NCBI GenBank assembly: GCA_016841765.1
Contig: JAENYN010000001.1
Location: 122,262 to 186,261, forward strand
Length of the DNA: 64,000 bases
DNA from: Guptibacillus hwajinpoensis
GTDB lineage: Bacteria > Bacillota > Bacilli > Bacillales > Bacillaceae_O
Direction: 5' to 3'
The translations under genes were made by a program, and so were the position numbers. Shown in pieces: positions 16,787-25,305 of this stretch. Within the stretch, counting starts at the first letter, position 1, and each line of letters begins with the position of its first letter. The notes below the pieces were generated by a model, which had not been told where the DNA came from, made no database searches, and saw nothing but the letters and a program-made list of their open reading frames with translations.

Positions 16787-17271
16787 CGATAATCCCCCAA
16801 TCGCGCTTTAATCTTTTCTCTAGCACGGTGATAAGTAACACAAGCCCAGTTATCACTTTTTGCAAACAATTTGCCAATTTGCTTAAATGACAGTTCTCCA
16901 AATACACGGAGCGTAAAGACCTTTTTGTATGGCTCTTTTAAATTCTGGATAATTTCATGTACATTCATAGACGCTTCTGAAGTGGCTATTTCTTGTTCTA
17001 CATTGTCTCCACTAGCTGTTTCTGGAACCGACTCAAAATCTACAAAGCTTTTTTTCTTACGCAAATAAGAGTAATAACTGTTTTTGGCAATTTGGCATAA
17101 CCAAACACGTATATCACTATCCCCTCTGAAACTGTCTAGCGATGTTAATGCCTTCATAAAAGTTTCCGAAGTGATATCTTCAGTGATATGTTTATCGCCA
17201 GATAAACTATACACATATAAAAACACATCTTTAAAGTATGTATTATAAATATCCTCAAGCTGTGTCACCAT
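16783..17271 (-). CDS. ECF-type RNA polymerase sigma factor
   Basis: 162 residues. Region 2 is DVFLYVYSLSGDKHITEDITSETFMKAL with DIRVWLCQIAKNSYYSYLRKKK. Region 4 is EPYKKVFTLRVFGELSFKQIGKLFAKSDNWACVTYHRAREKIK. Region 3 is absent, as in ECF sigmas. The start may be ATG 17271 or GTG 17268; the SD AAGGAGGTGAG is so close that the GTG has the better spacing. It is coupled to the zinc-finger anti-sigma gene. An ECF-like promoter lies just upstream, so it probably activates its own operon. It cannot be matched to a named Bacillus ECF from sequence alone. Confidence 0.9.
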   Translation of the reverse strand: MVTQLEDIYNTYFKDVFLYVYSLSGDKHITEDITSETFMKALTSLDSFRGDSDIRVWLCQIAKNSYYSYLRKKKSFVDFESVPETASGDNVEQEIATSEASMNVHEIIQNLKEPYKKVFTLRVFGELSFKQIGKLFAKSDNWACVTYHRAREKIKARLGDYR

Positions 17272-17290
17272 CTCACCTCCTTACATATAA

Positions 17291-17316
17291 GACGCGATAA
17301 ACTCAAATATCTTACA
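17291..17316 (-). promoter_or_regulatory. Candidate autoregulatory ECF promoter
   Basis: On the minus strand TGTAAG (17311-17316) and CGTC (17291-17294) are separated by 16 bp, the usual layout of ECF promoters, whose -10 typically contains CGTC. The predicted transcript start would leave a leader of about 15 nt that just covers the SD. Confidence 0.45.
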
Positions 17317-17637
17317 AAAATATAAGAAAAACCGCACAAAGTACGCCCGGTCCTTTTTTCTTCTACCATAATTATTGGGTACTATAGTCGATACTTCTTC
17401 CCATGTATCCCTTTATAATATTCAGGGACCATTTCTCCTCGGCATTGTTCACAATGAAATCGGTTTAGTTTATGTGAAATATATACAATCTTTACACTAA
17501 CTAATATCTTATTACCAAGCGTTTTTCAAAAATCTGGCCCGTTTGTCGCAGATCTTCACCCTAAAGTTTTTCAAAGTAATCATCTGCCAGAACTTACCAA
17601 ATAAAATACCAGCCCTATGTCGAATCCCTTTACTGCT

Positions 17638-17691
17638 ACGATCTCAACGCCGTACACCTTATTCGCCTTCTGGGCGAAGAACAGCGAGATT
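17638..17691 (-). pseudogene. Fragment of an rlmCD-like methyltransferase gene
   Basis: About 54 bp match the rlmCD gene at 19279-19334: ATCTCAACGCCGTACAC is identical, and the minus-strand translation reads [17 protein letters not shown] against [17 protein letters not shown]. The similarity stops abruptly on both sides, where AVKGFD and a family D half-repeat follow. It is therefore a translocated or duplicated remnant, not a gene. Confidence 0.7.
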
Positions 17692-17704
17692 GATTCAACA
17701 GTGT

Positions 17705-17729
17705 CCGGCACTTCCCGGAATTTATCGAT
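17705..17729. repeat. Half-copy of repeat family D
   Basis: CCGGCACTTCCCGG with ATCGAT repeats one arm of the family D hairpin at 15801 and, inverted, the ATCGATAAA...CCGGGAAGTG segment at 8191-8213. It abuts a family B copy directly. Confidence 0.6.
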
Positions 17730-17795
17730 GGGGACAGAGGGATAGGTCCACTGTTCCCAAAAAAAGACGGGACAAGGTGCCTGTCCCCTTGTCCC
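17730..17795. repeat. Dispersed hairpin repeat, family B
   Basis: GGGGACAGAGGGATAGG at the left pairs with GGTGCCTGTCCCC at the right (17776-17789), with the interior CACTGTTCCCAAAAAAAGAC shared with the other B copies. Its GGTGCCTGTCC arm is intermediate between families B and A. It interrupts a decayed lipoprotein reading frame. Confidence 0.72.
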
Positions 17796-17907
17796 ATGCC
17801 TCACTTTCACATACAGTAACGTCTTTTGTATCTTGGCCACAAGCTGCCAGAATAGAAACTACCAAGGAATCCAATTATCATTAACCCAAACAGTTTTTGA
17901 TATCCAT
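17796..17907 (-). pseudogene. Decayed lipoprotein 5' end
   Basis: An SD-like AAGAGGGGGG precedes ATG 17907. After two frame changes the reading gives QKLFGLMIIGFL and then VSILAACGQDTKDVTV, a convincing signal peptide with a LAAC lipobox. No single frame is open, and the coding sense ends in the family B repeat at 17795. A small lipoprotein gene has been frameshifted and cut off. Confidence 0.5.
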
Positions 17908-17933
17908 GATTTTACCCCCCTCTTATCTATGTG

Positions 17934-18590
17934 TCACTCTTGCTCCTCTAAAGCATCTGGGTACACAACTTCATCAAAGACCTCTTGAGTGGCTTCATCT
18001 GCGATAGATATGGATACCTTGTATTCATCCGGATCAGCACCATCAAAAAGCTGATACATCATACCCGAAAAACCTAATCCCATAGCAGCAAAACCATCAA
18101 AACTATTCTCAAATGCTTCTTTGTCAACTATAACGGTGAACTCAGTAAACGAGTCGTTAAACGTGATATCCTTGATTGAGGCATAATCCCCGCTGGTCTT
18201 CATTTCATTTACTGATTGAGATATGCTAGTCTTCATTTCTTTCATCATTTCTTTATGCTTTGATTTGGACATTTTGTAAGTCAGGGAACCATCATCGTTT
18301 TTTGTGACTTCTTTTACACCATCTGCTTTTGCTTCAGCTATTGCCGCATCTATGTCTTCGCCTTCAAACATAGAAGGTGGTAATGTAACTTCCACATTCA
18401 AAAGACCTTTATCAACTTCAACACCTTTTTCCTTTGCATCTTTTTCTTTTGGCTCTTCTTCATTTTCTTCTGCTTGTTCCACAGTTTTGTCGTCACTCTT
18501 TTCCACTTTATTCGCAGTTTCATCACTAGACGAACAAGCTGCAAGCGGTATAAACACCAAGATGAGGAATAAGTACAACATTCTTTTCAT
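17934..18590 (-). CDS. Hypothetical lipoprotein
   Basis: 218 residues, SD CAGGAGGATTTTTT. The signal peptide ends in LAACSSSD (Cys about 19). A highly charged linker of about 40 residues rich in Glu, Lys and Asp follows, then a domain with LNVEVTLPPSMFEGEDIDAAIAEAKADGVKEVTKNDDGSLTYKMSKSKHKEMMKEM. This appears to be an exported lipoprotein of a Gram-positive family without known role. No transporter or enzyme genes adjoin it. It is monocistronic. Confidence 0.82.
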   Translation of the reverse strand: MKRMLYLFLILVFIPLAACSSSDETANKVEKSDDKTVEQAEENEEEPKEKDAKEKGVEVDKGLLNVEVTLPPSMFEGEDIDAAIAEAKADGVKEVTKNDDGSLTYKMSKSKHKEMMKEMKTSISQSVNEMKTSGDYASIKDITFNDSFTEFTVIVDKEAFENSFDGFAAMGLGFSGMMYQLFDGADPDEYKVSISIADEATQEVFDEVVYPDALEEQE

Positions 18591-18862
18591 AAAAAATCCT
18601 CCTGCAAAAATATTTATATTCCATGACTAAGTATACAACTATTTAAGTGTTTTTTGGTTTTTTTTGGAATAAAAATATCAGCACTATTACTTAAAAAGTA
18701 TTTCTACATAATACTCTGAAGTTAAGCAAGGCACTTTTTTATGGGGATATTGGTAGATCAGTAAACAACATTTACAGGTAACCTAGGCAAAAAGCAACGA
18801 ACAAAAAGAACCTTCCATAAATAAAACAGCATTTTTGAAAAAACTTTGTTCCTATACAAAGC

Positions 18863-18902
18863 AAGGGACGGTTCTGCTGATGTAGCAGCAGAACCGTCCC
18901 TT
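18863..18902 (-). terminator. Hairpin of repeat family C behind rlmCD
   Basis: AAGGGACGGTTCTGCTG (18863-18879) pairs perfectly over 17 bp with its complement at 18886-18902, loop ATGTAG, beginning 22 bp past the rlmCD stop. The downstream minus-strand bases TTGCTTTG are only moderately T-rich. Apart from this hairpin the gap 18591-18924 shows nothing recognisable. Confidence 0.7.
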
Positions 18903-18924
18903 ATTTTGACTTTGATTTTTTAAA

Positions 18925-20307
18925 TCACATAACCTTTTCCAACACAGCAACATTTTCAACATGCACAGTATGTGGAAACATATCCACCGGCTGCACTTCC
19001 CTAGTCTCATACCCGCCCTCTTCCAAAATCTTAAGGTCACGAGCCAACGTAGCCGGATTACAAGACACATAAACAATACGCTCCGGCTTCATCTCAAGCA
19101 TCGTCTCCAAGAGCGTCTCATCACAGCCCTTCCTTGGCGGATCCACCACAATCACATCTGCCTCGACGCCCTCCTTTTTCCACGCCGGCATGACCTCTTC
19201 AGCCTTCCCGACTTCAAACTCCACATTCCCAATCTCATTCAGCTCTGCATTCCGCTTCGCATCCTCAATCGCTTCCGGCACAATCTCAACGCCGTACACT
19301 TTCTTCGCCTTCTGGGCGAGAAAGAGCGAAATCGTCCCGATGCCGCAGTAAGCATCAATGACAGATTCCGTTCCCGTCAGCTCTGCATATTCCAGCGCCT
19401 TATCATACAACACCTTCGTCTGCTGCGGGTTCACCTGATAGAACGACCGGGCCGAGATTGCAAATTTGATGTCGCCGATTGTGTCGTAGATATACTCATT
19501 CCCCCACAGCACTTTCGTCTTTTCGCCGAAGATGACGTTCGTGCGTTTCGGGTTGATGTTCTGCACCACCGATTTGACGGACGGGAACCGCTCCGTGATG
19601 TCCCGGACGATGTTTTTCCGGTTTGGCAGGTTTTCGTCCTTGGTGATGAGGACGACCATGGCCTGGCCGGTTTGTTTGCCGTAGCGGGTGACGACGTGGC
19701 GCAGGGTGCCTTTGTGTTTTTTCTCATCGTAGGCGCGGATGCCGTAGCTGCCCGCGATCTCTTTGACGGCCTGGACGAGGTCGTCGTTGGCCTGTTCCTG
19801 GATGAGGCAGGCGTTCATGTCGATGATGTCGTGGCTGCGCTGCTGGTAGAAGCCGGCGACGAGGCCGCCTTCGCGTTCGCCGACCGGGACCTGGGCTTTG
19901 TTGCGGTAGCGCCATGGGTCGTCCATGCCGAGGGTGTCGTGAACGGTGACTTTGTCAAGGTCGAGGCCGCCGATGCGCTGGAGGACGTCTTCGACCTGCT
20001 TTTTCTTTACGTTCAGCTGGCCTTGATAGCTCAGATGCTGGAGCTGGCAGCCGCCGCATTGCTTGTAGATCGGGCAAGACGGTTCGATCCGGTAGATGCT
20101 TTCTTCCTCGAGGTCCAGCATCTTGCCGAAGCCGTAGCCTTTTTTCACTTTGACGACTTTTACCTTGCCGGTTTCGCCAGGCAGGGCGTTCGGGACGAAC
20201 AGCGGGAAGCCGTCGACTTTGGCGACGCCGGCGCCGTCGTGGGTCATATCTTCAAAGGTCACGCGGACCGTTTCATTTTTTTGGACTGGCGGTGTTTGAT
20301 TGGCCAT
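18925..20307 (-). CDS. rlmCD: 23S rRNA (uracil-C5)-methyltransferase RlmCD/RumA family
   Basis: 460 residues. S-adenosylmethionine-dependent m5U methyltransferase for 23S rRNA (in B. subtilis U747 and U1939). The N-terminal TRAM domain (about 10-70) is followed by the iron-sulfur cysteines Cys78, Cys84 and Cys87 ([10 protein letters not shown]). The Rossmann part has [35 protein letters not shown] and the nucleophile motif [31 protein letters not shown]. It is next to dgkB as in B. subtilis. A 54-bp copy of its methyltransferase core lies 1.6 kb downstream. Confidence 0.95.
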   Translation of the reverse strand: MANQTPPVQKNETVRVTFEDMTHDGAGVAKVDGFPLFVPNALPGETGKVKVVKVKKGYGFGKMLDLEEESIYRIEPSCPIYKQCGGCQLQHLSYQGQLNVKKKQVEDVLQRIGGLDLDKVTVHDTLGMDDPWRYRNKAQVPVGEREGGLVAGFYQQRSHDIIDMNACLIQEQANDDLVQAVKEIAGSYGIRAYDEKKHKGTLRHVVTRYGKQTGQAMVVLITKDENLPNRKNIVRDITERFPSVKSVVQNINPKRTNVIFGEKTKVLWGNEYIYDTIGDIKFAISARSFYQVNPQQTKVLYDKALEYAELTGTESVIDAYCGIGTISLFLAQKAKKVYGVEIVPEAIEDAKRNAELNEIGNVEFEVGKAEEVMPAWKKEGVEADVIVVDPPRKGCDETLLETMLEMKPERIVYVSCNPATLARDLKILEEGGYETREVQPVDMFPHTVHVENVAVLEKVM

Positions 20308-20401
20308 GTTTTTTTCTTCCTTTACCGTGAAATTGCTTTACTGATTGTATCACAAACGGCCGGGGCATCAAAACGGCCGGCATGAAAAAAGGCAAACCCG
20401 T

Positions 20402-21364
20402 TTAAGGATTTACCTTCTCTTCTTTTATGTTCGTTTGTTCTTTGGCTTTGCTTTCTTCGTATTGGCGGGCGATTTTATCCGGCACGATGACCTCCAGGTG
20501 GTGATAAAGGTTGACGAATTCGGCCGGAGCCAGTCCGCCGTACTCGCCGTCGAGGTTCAGCTGGATTTTGTCATCGGTCTTCACTTTGATGCGGTTCGCC
20601 TTTGTATAGATGATGTTCTGGTCTTTCAGGTGATCGCCTCTTAGTGCCTGGGAAGCGATTCTGACAAAGTCGGCCAGGTTGATTTTTTTCAAAATGAGCA
20701 GGTCGAACATGCCGTCATAGTAGGACGCGTCCGGTGCCAGCTTTTCAAAGCCGCCGACGGAATTCGTGTTGGAGACGAGGAACAGCATCACTTCGCCGTC
20801 ATACATCTTTCCGTCGTATTCGATGCTGACTCTCGTCGGGCGCAGGGACGGCAGCATTTCGATGCCTTTCAAGTAATAGGCGAGCTGTCCTAGCACGGTT
20901 TTGAGCTTGCTTGGCACTTCATAGGAAAGCTCGGTGATCCGGCCGCCGCCGGCGATGTTCATGAAATATTTGTCGTTCACTTTGCCGATATCAAGCGGCA
21001 TTGTATGGCCTTCAACGAGGATGTCGCATGCTTTATCAATGGAGCGGGGCACATGGATGGCCCTGGCGAAATCGTTCGTCGTCCCAACCGGGATGATGCC
21101 AAGCTTCGGGCGTTCCGGCATTTCGGCAAGCCCGTTGATAACCTCGTTGATTGTGCCGTCCCCGCCGGCTGCAACGACAAGGTCATAGCCGCGTTCCGCC
21201 GCTTTGCGGGCTGCATTAATGGCATCGCCTTCACATTTCGTCGCATGTGCTGATGCCTCATAGCCCGCTTCCTCCAGCTTGATCAAGATGTCCGGAAGGG
21301 CGCGTTTGACCGCTTCACGGCCGGAGGTTGGATTGTATATGATTCTCGCTTTTTTTGTTTCCAT
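20402..21364 (-). CDS. dgkB: Diacylglycerol kinase (lipid kinase DgkB/YegS family)
   Basis: 320 residues from ATG 21364 (METKKARIIYNPTSG; upstream AAGGATGAGGGAA). The frame extends to 21565 but overlaps the ABC-transporter gene and has no SD. Diacylglycerol kinase catalytic-domain motifs: IIYNPTSG (about 6-13), VVAAGGDGTINEVINGL and PVGTTNDFARA. It phosphorylates diacylglycerol released by lipoteichoic acid synthesis, feeding phosphatidic acid back to phospholipid synthesis at the membrane. Position beside rlmCD matches B. subtilis yerQ. Confidence 0.94.
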   Translation of the reverse strand: METKKARIIYNPTSGREAVKRALPDILIKLEEAGYEASAHATKCEGDAINAARKAAERGYDLVVAAGGDGTINEVINGLAEMPERPKLGIIPVGTTNDFARAIHVPRSIDKACDILVEGHTMPLDIGKVNDKYFMNIAGGGRITELSYEVPSKLKTVLGQLAYYLKGIEMLPSLRPTRVSIEYDGKMYDGEVMLFLVSNTNSVGGFEKLAPDASYYDGMFDLLILKKINLADFVRIASQALRGDHLKDQNIIYTKANRIKVKTDDKIQLNLDGEYGGLAPAEFVNLYHHLEVIVPDKIARQYEESKAKEQTNIKEEKVNP

Positions 21365-21512
21365 TTCCCTCATCCTTCTCAGGAAAGCGGGCCAGGCCCG
21401 TTTCCACCCCAAAATTCTCAGGTAGTTCCTGTCATTTGTCCATATCACAGTATAGTCCTTTCGGATATGAATGTCCATTTTTATTAGTTTACTGTAAAAT
21501 AACGGGAAACAT

Positions 21513-23246
21513 TCATATTGGTTCCCGTTTGAATTGCTGCTGGACGAGAAGCTGGTAAAACGCATGGTTTTCCATCAGCTCGGCATGTGTGCCGGTGCCG
21601 GTCACCCTGCCGTCCTGCAAAACGACGATCTGGTCAGCATCGATGACGGTCGATAGCCGGTGGGCGATAACAAATGCAGTCCGCCCTTTCAGCAGTTCAT
21701 GAAGCGCTTCCTGAATCATCCGTTCCGATTCTGAATCAAGGCTCGATGTCGCTTCATCAAGCAACAGGAATGCGGGATTCCGCAAAAAAGCGCGGGCGAT
21801 GGCGATCCGCTGCCGCTGCCCGCCTGACAGCTTGTGACCCCGTTCACCGACTTCCGTCATATATTGATTCGGCAGGCCGGCAATGAATTCGTGGGCATTC
21901 GCCTTCTTGGCCGCTTCCATCATTTCCCCGTCGCTCACATCATGCCCGACACCGTATAGGATGTTTTCCTTGATCGTGCCGGCTAACAGCGGGCTTTCCT
22001 GCGGCACATAGCCGAAGAAACGGCGCCACTGCGACAGGTTGAATTGATCGTGCGGTATATCTCCAAGCTTCATTTCCCCTTTATCAGGCTCATAAAACCG
22101 TTCCATCAGCGCGAAGATCGTCGTCTTCCCGGCGCCGCTCGGACCGACAAACGCGGTCAGTGTGCCGCGTTCAGCTGTAAACGAGACATCTTTTAGCACC
22201 TGATGGTCTTCATAGCCGAACGACACGTTTTCAAATACGAGCCGGTCAGGCTTTGGCTCATGCTGGACGTCCAGTTCCGGCTCGATATCCTCATGCAGAA
22301 TCTGGAACAGCCGCTCACCCGCCCCCTTGGCGTCCTGGAAGCTGGTAATGAACCTGCTCATCGTGCTGAACGGGACAATGATCTGGAACAGGTACAGGAT
22401 GAAGGCCACGAGTTCGCCTGAAGTGATCGAGCCCTGGCTGACGCGGTAGGCGCCGAAACCGACGACACCGATGAAAATCGCCATCATCAGCGTTCCCATG
22501 AGCGGCTGCAAAATCGATTCGATTTTCGCCTTGGCGACACCATAGTCATAGAGCGACAGGAACGTCCCCTTGCCCCGCTCCATTTCCTTCGCTTCGGTGT
22601 TATACGCTTTGATCAGACGGATTTCCGCCAGCATCCCGGTGAGGAATCCGGTCAGCTCCGACATTTTTTCCTGCTTGCCGTACGAAATTTTATAAATCCT
22701 GCGGCCGATCGGGATGACAATCAGCAGCATAAGCGGCACCGCCGACAGCATGACAGCGGTCATCGGCACATCCAGGCTGAACAGGATGAACACCGATACG
22801 ATGACGGTGATGACACTTGTAGCGAACTGGACGATTTCCGACGACAGCAAATTCATGACGGCGGTCGTATCATTCGTCACCCGGCTGATCATTTTCCCGG
22901 ACTCATGCTCGTCATAGTACTTGACCGGCAAAAACAATAGTTTTTCCCACAGCCGGTCGCGCAGCCTGCGGATGATTTTTTCACCGGCCCGTGTCAGTAA
23001 AAACAGCGACAGTGCGCTCGACAGCACCTGCAGGCCGAACAAAAGCAGCACGAAACCGCCGGTTGCGAGCGGCACTTCTTCCGGCAGGCTGTCGATCACG
23101 TTTTTGACGAGAAGCGGGATCGCAAGCGATGCACCGGTCTGGAAGATCGACAGTACAAGCGCCAGGATGAGCTGTCCCGCCGGAGGATCAGTCAGCTGCC
23201 AGAGCCGTTTGAATGTGAAGGATGTTTTTTGTTTTCGTTTTTTCAT
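21513..23246 (-). CDS. ABC-type multidrug exporter (BmrA-like half transporter)
   Basis: About 577 residues, fused transmembrane and nucleotide-binding domains, functioning as a homodimer. Six membrane helices lie in about residues 25-310. The ATPase has GPSGAGKTT (Walker A), LSGGQRQRIAIARAF (signature), LLLDEATSSLD (Walker B) and AHRLST. The start is ATG 23246 (AGGTGAAAAC) or in-frame ATG 23264 (GAGGGG, 7 nt). An intrinsic-terminator-like hairpin immediately precedes it, suggesting transcription attenuation as known for several Bacillus drug-resistance ABC genes. The drug substrate is not predictable. Confidence 0.92.
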   Translation of the reverse strand: MKKRKQKTSFTFKRLWQLTDPPAGQLILALVLSIFQTGASLAIPLLVKNVIDSLPEEVPLATGGFVLLLFGLQVLSSALSLFLLTRAGEKIIRRLRDRLWEKLLFLPVKYYDEHESGKMISRVTNDTTAVMNLLSSEIVQFATSVITVIVSVFILFSLDVPMTAVMLSAVPLMLLIVIPIGRRIYKISYGKQEKMSELTGFLTGMLAEIRLIKAYNTEAKEMERGKGTFLSLYDYGVAKAKIESILQPLMGTLMMAIFIGVVGFGAYRVSQGSITSGELVAFILYLFQIIVPFSTMSRFITSFQDAKGAGERLFQILHEDIEPELDVQHEPKPDRLVFENVSFGYEDHQVLKDVSFTAERGTLTAFVGPSGAGKTTIFALMERFYEPDKGEMKLGDIPHDQFNLSQWRRFFGYVPQESPLLAGTIKENILYGVGHDVSDGEMMEAAKKANAHEFIAGLPNQYMTEVGERGHKLSGGQRQRIAIARAFLRNPAFLLLDEATSSLDSESERMIQEALHELLKGRTAFVIAHRLSTVIDADQIVVLQDGRVTGTGTHAELMENHAFYQLLVQQQFKREPI

Positions 23247-23264
23247 GTTTTCACCTGGTTTCAT

Positions 23265-23330
23265 ATAAAAGCCCCTCATTGCGAGAGGGACTAAGGGCCA
23301 ACGGTTACATACCATTTAATGTTGATTATA
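23265..23330 (-). promoter_or_regulatory. Leader with promoter -10 and possible attenuator
   Basis: TATAAT (minus strand, 23325-23330) would start a short leader. CCCTC (85-89) pairs with GAGGG (73-77 of 232xx) around a 7-nt loop, followed by GCTTTTATA, a terminator-like element ending at the transporter start. GCCCTT further upstream could pair alternatively with the same GAGGGGC arm. The leader is translatable in frame from ATG 23315 with the transporter. The rest of the 23331-23551 gap shows nothing recognisable. Confidence 0.4.
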
Positions 23331-23551
23331 GGATAATTTTAGTAAATCCCGTGGAGGATGTCCAGAAAGTGGTGAGGCTTCATTGCTGATCCCAGGATTA
23401 TTGGCTTCCGAATGCAGTCCTGCTCCTGTATAGGTAAGGCACAATCTTAGATTTATATTGCCTGTTATGATATACATTATTTACCGCATCGTTTGAAAAT
23501 TGGTACTAGTTTAAGCCGCAATCAATTCCGTCATAAACAGGAGGGATAACG

Positions 23552-23977
23552 ATGAACAAAGTGAAACCGGATTATGAAGATTTTCCGTTAAAGACGTACG
23601 ATAAGCTCCGTTACAAAGATACCGATCGGCAGGGGCATGTGAATAACGCATTGTTTTCGACATTCCTGGAAACCGGCCGGACAGAGCTCCTCTATGCCAG
23701 TGAGCCACTCCATGCCGAAAATACGTCATTTGTCATCGCGAATCAAAACCTGAATTTGTTATCTGAAATCCGCTGGCCTGGAACCGTAGAGATCGGTTCA
23801 GCTGTCAAAAGGATCGGCAACAGTTCCCTGACTTTGTTTCAAGGGATTTATCAGAACGGCACGCTTGCGGCAACGGCCGAAACCGTCATTGTGCAGATGG
23901 ATGATGCCACGCGCAAATCGAAGCCGCTTGCAGATAAAACAAGAGAGATCCTAAATCAATATCTGGTTGAAGACTAA
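23552..23977 (+). CDS. Acyl-CoA thioesterase, 4HBT hot-dog family
   Basis: 141 residues, SD CAGGAGGGATAACG. A single hot-dog domain with RYKDTDRQGHVNNALFSTFLETGR, where the Asp of DTDRQGHVNN is the catalytic acid of the 4-hydroxybenzoyl-CoA thioesterase group. It hydrolyses acyl-CoA thioesters in the cytoplasm; chain length is not deducible. It is followed 30 bp later by a GntP-type permease gene on the same strand, and the two may be cotranscribed. Confidence 0.88.
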   Translation: MNKVKPDYEDFPLKTYDKLRYKDTDRQGHVNNALFSTFLETGRTELLYASEPLHAENTSFVIANQNLNLLSEIRWPGTVEIGSAVKRIGNSSLTLFQGIYQNGTLAATAETVIVQMDDATRKSKPLADKTREILNQYLVED

Positions 23978-24007
23978 AGAACAGCAGATAACGCAGTCAA
24001 ACATAAG

Positions 24008-25279
24008 GTGGTGCTCAGCATCGATCCACAAGTCAGCATTTTCGGTGTAGTTGCAGCAATGGCTATAACAATTACGTTGATCTTCAGAAAGGTTAATCCT
24101 ACATATGCAATGATGGTTGGCGCTGGTGCCGGAGGGATCATCGGCGGGCTGGATTTGCTTGCAACCGTAGATTATATGATGGGCGGGGCCAGGCTGTTGA
24201 CTCCGGCAATCATGCGCGTTTTAGCGGCGGGTATTTTAGTGGGCGTGTTAATCGAATCAGGCGCAGCCAGCGTCATCGCAAATACAATCGTTCAAAAAAT
24301 GGGTGAAGCAAGAGCACTGCTTGCCATTACGTTATCAACGTTAATTTTGACGGCATCTGGCGTGTTCATTGCCGCCGCTGTCATCACGGTGTCACCGATT
24401 GCGCTAATGATTGCCAAACGCACCGGCGTTTCACGGCTCAGTATTGTAATCGCGGTTGTTTGCGGAGCAAGAGCGGGGAATATCATGTCCCCCAATCCGA
24501 ACACGATTGCCGCAGCTGACAGCTTTTCAGTGCCGCTTACGAGCGTGATGGCAGCTGGCATTATCCCGGCTGCCGTTGGAGCGGCGTTAATCTATTTTAT
24601 TGCCAAAAAGTTAAGCAATACGGGCTCAAAGGTTACCGGAAGCAAAAAAGAAAAGACAGAAGCGCAAGACCAGCCTTCCTTCCCGACAGCAATCTCAGGG
24701 CCCTTATTTGCCATCTTCCTGCTTTCCCTGCAGCCGTTAGTTGGCCTTAAAATCGATTCGTTAATCGCACTGCCGGCCGGCGGCATCTTCGGCCTGATCG
24801 TCATGGGGAAAATAACAGAATTGAAGGATCATATGACGAGCGGCCTTCAAAAAATGTCCGGAATCGCCATTGTCATCCTTGGAACAGGGACACTCGCAGG
24901 CATCATTGTCCATTCCTCACTGAATGACATCATCATGAGCGGCTTAAACGCATTCAACTTGCCTGTTTCGCTCATCGCCCCACTGTCCGGTTCATTCATG
25001 TCCATGGCAACCGCATCGGCAACATCATCCGCCGCGATCTCAAGTAACGTCTTCGGGGAAACGCTGCTCGCAAACGGCGTCAGCGCTATGGCAAGCGCGG
25101 CGATGATCAACGCAGGGGCCGCGGCATTCGACCACTTGCCTCATGGCCCGCTATTCCATATTTCAAGGGAGAGCCTCTTTGTGTCCATGAAAGAAAGGCT
25201 GCAGGCACTGCCCTATGAAACGTTGATTGGCGCGGTGATGGTCATTGTTTCGGCGATTATTCACGGGGGCTTGCTGTAG
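24008..25279 (+). CDS. GntP-family permease
   Basis: Up to 423 residues and about 12 membrane helices, with the gluconate-permease-like loop CGARAGNIMSPNPNTIAAADSF and a C-terminal repeat ending FDHLPHGPLFHISRE. The family takes up sugar acids and related hydroxy- or carboxylates with protons. The start is uncertain: GTG 24008 or 24011 are nearest to AAGG but too close, and ATG 24059 has no SD. AAGGTGG stands 8 nt before an ATC codon. The substrate cannot be inferred; the neighbour is an acyl-CoA thioesterase. Confidence 0.82.
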   Translation: MVLSIDPQVSIFGVVAAMAITITLIFRKVNPTYAMMVGAGAGGIIGGLDLLATVDYMMGGARLLTPAIMRVLAAGILVGVLIESGAASVIANTIVQKMGEARALLAITLSTLILTASGVFIAAAVITVSPIALMIAKRTGVSRLSIVIAVVCGARAGNIMSPNPNTIAAADSFSVPLTSVMAAGIIPAAVGAALIYFIAKKLSNTGSKVTGSKKEKTEAQDQPSFPTAISGPLFAIFLLSLQPLVGLKIDSLIALPAGGIFGLIVMGKITELKDHMTSGLQKMSGIAIVILGTGTLAGIIVHSSLNDIIMSGLNAFNLPVSLIAPLSGSFMSMATASATSSAAISSNVFGETLLANGVSAMASAAMINAGAAAFDHLPHGPLFHISRESLFVSMKERLQALPYETLIGAVMVIVSAIIHGGLL

Positions 25280-25305
25280 GGAGTCCTGCTGGTTTTAGCG
25301 GACCG

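Noticed and set aside
18961..20385. 474-codon open frame on the plus strand opposite rlmCD
   Set aside because: It is the antisense shadow of a conserved methyltransferase gene, without ribosome site, composed of low-complexity Asp/Ala/Phe runs caused by codon bias. Similar frames opposite gatB (27373-28377), ligA (38244-39476) and camS (36370-37362) were dropped for the same reason.
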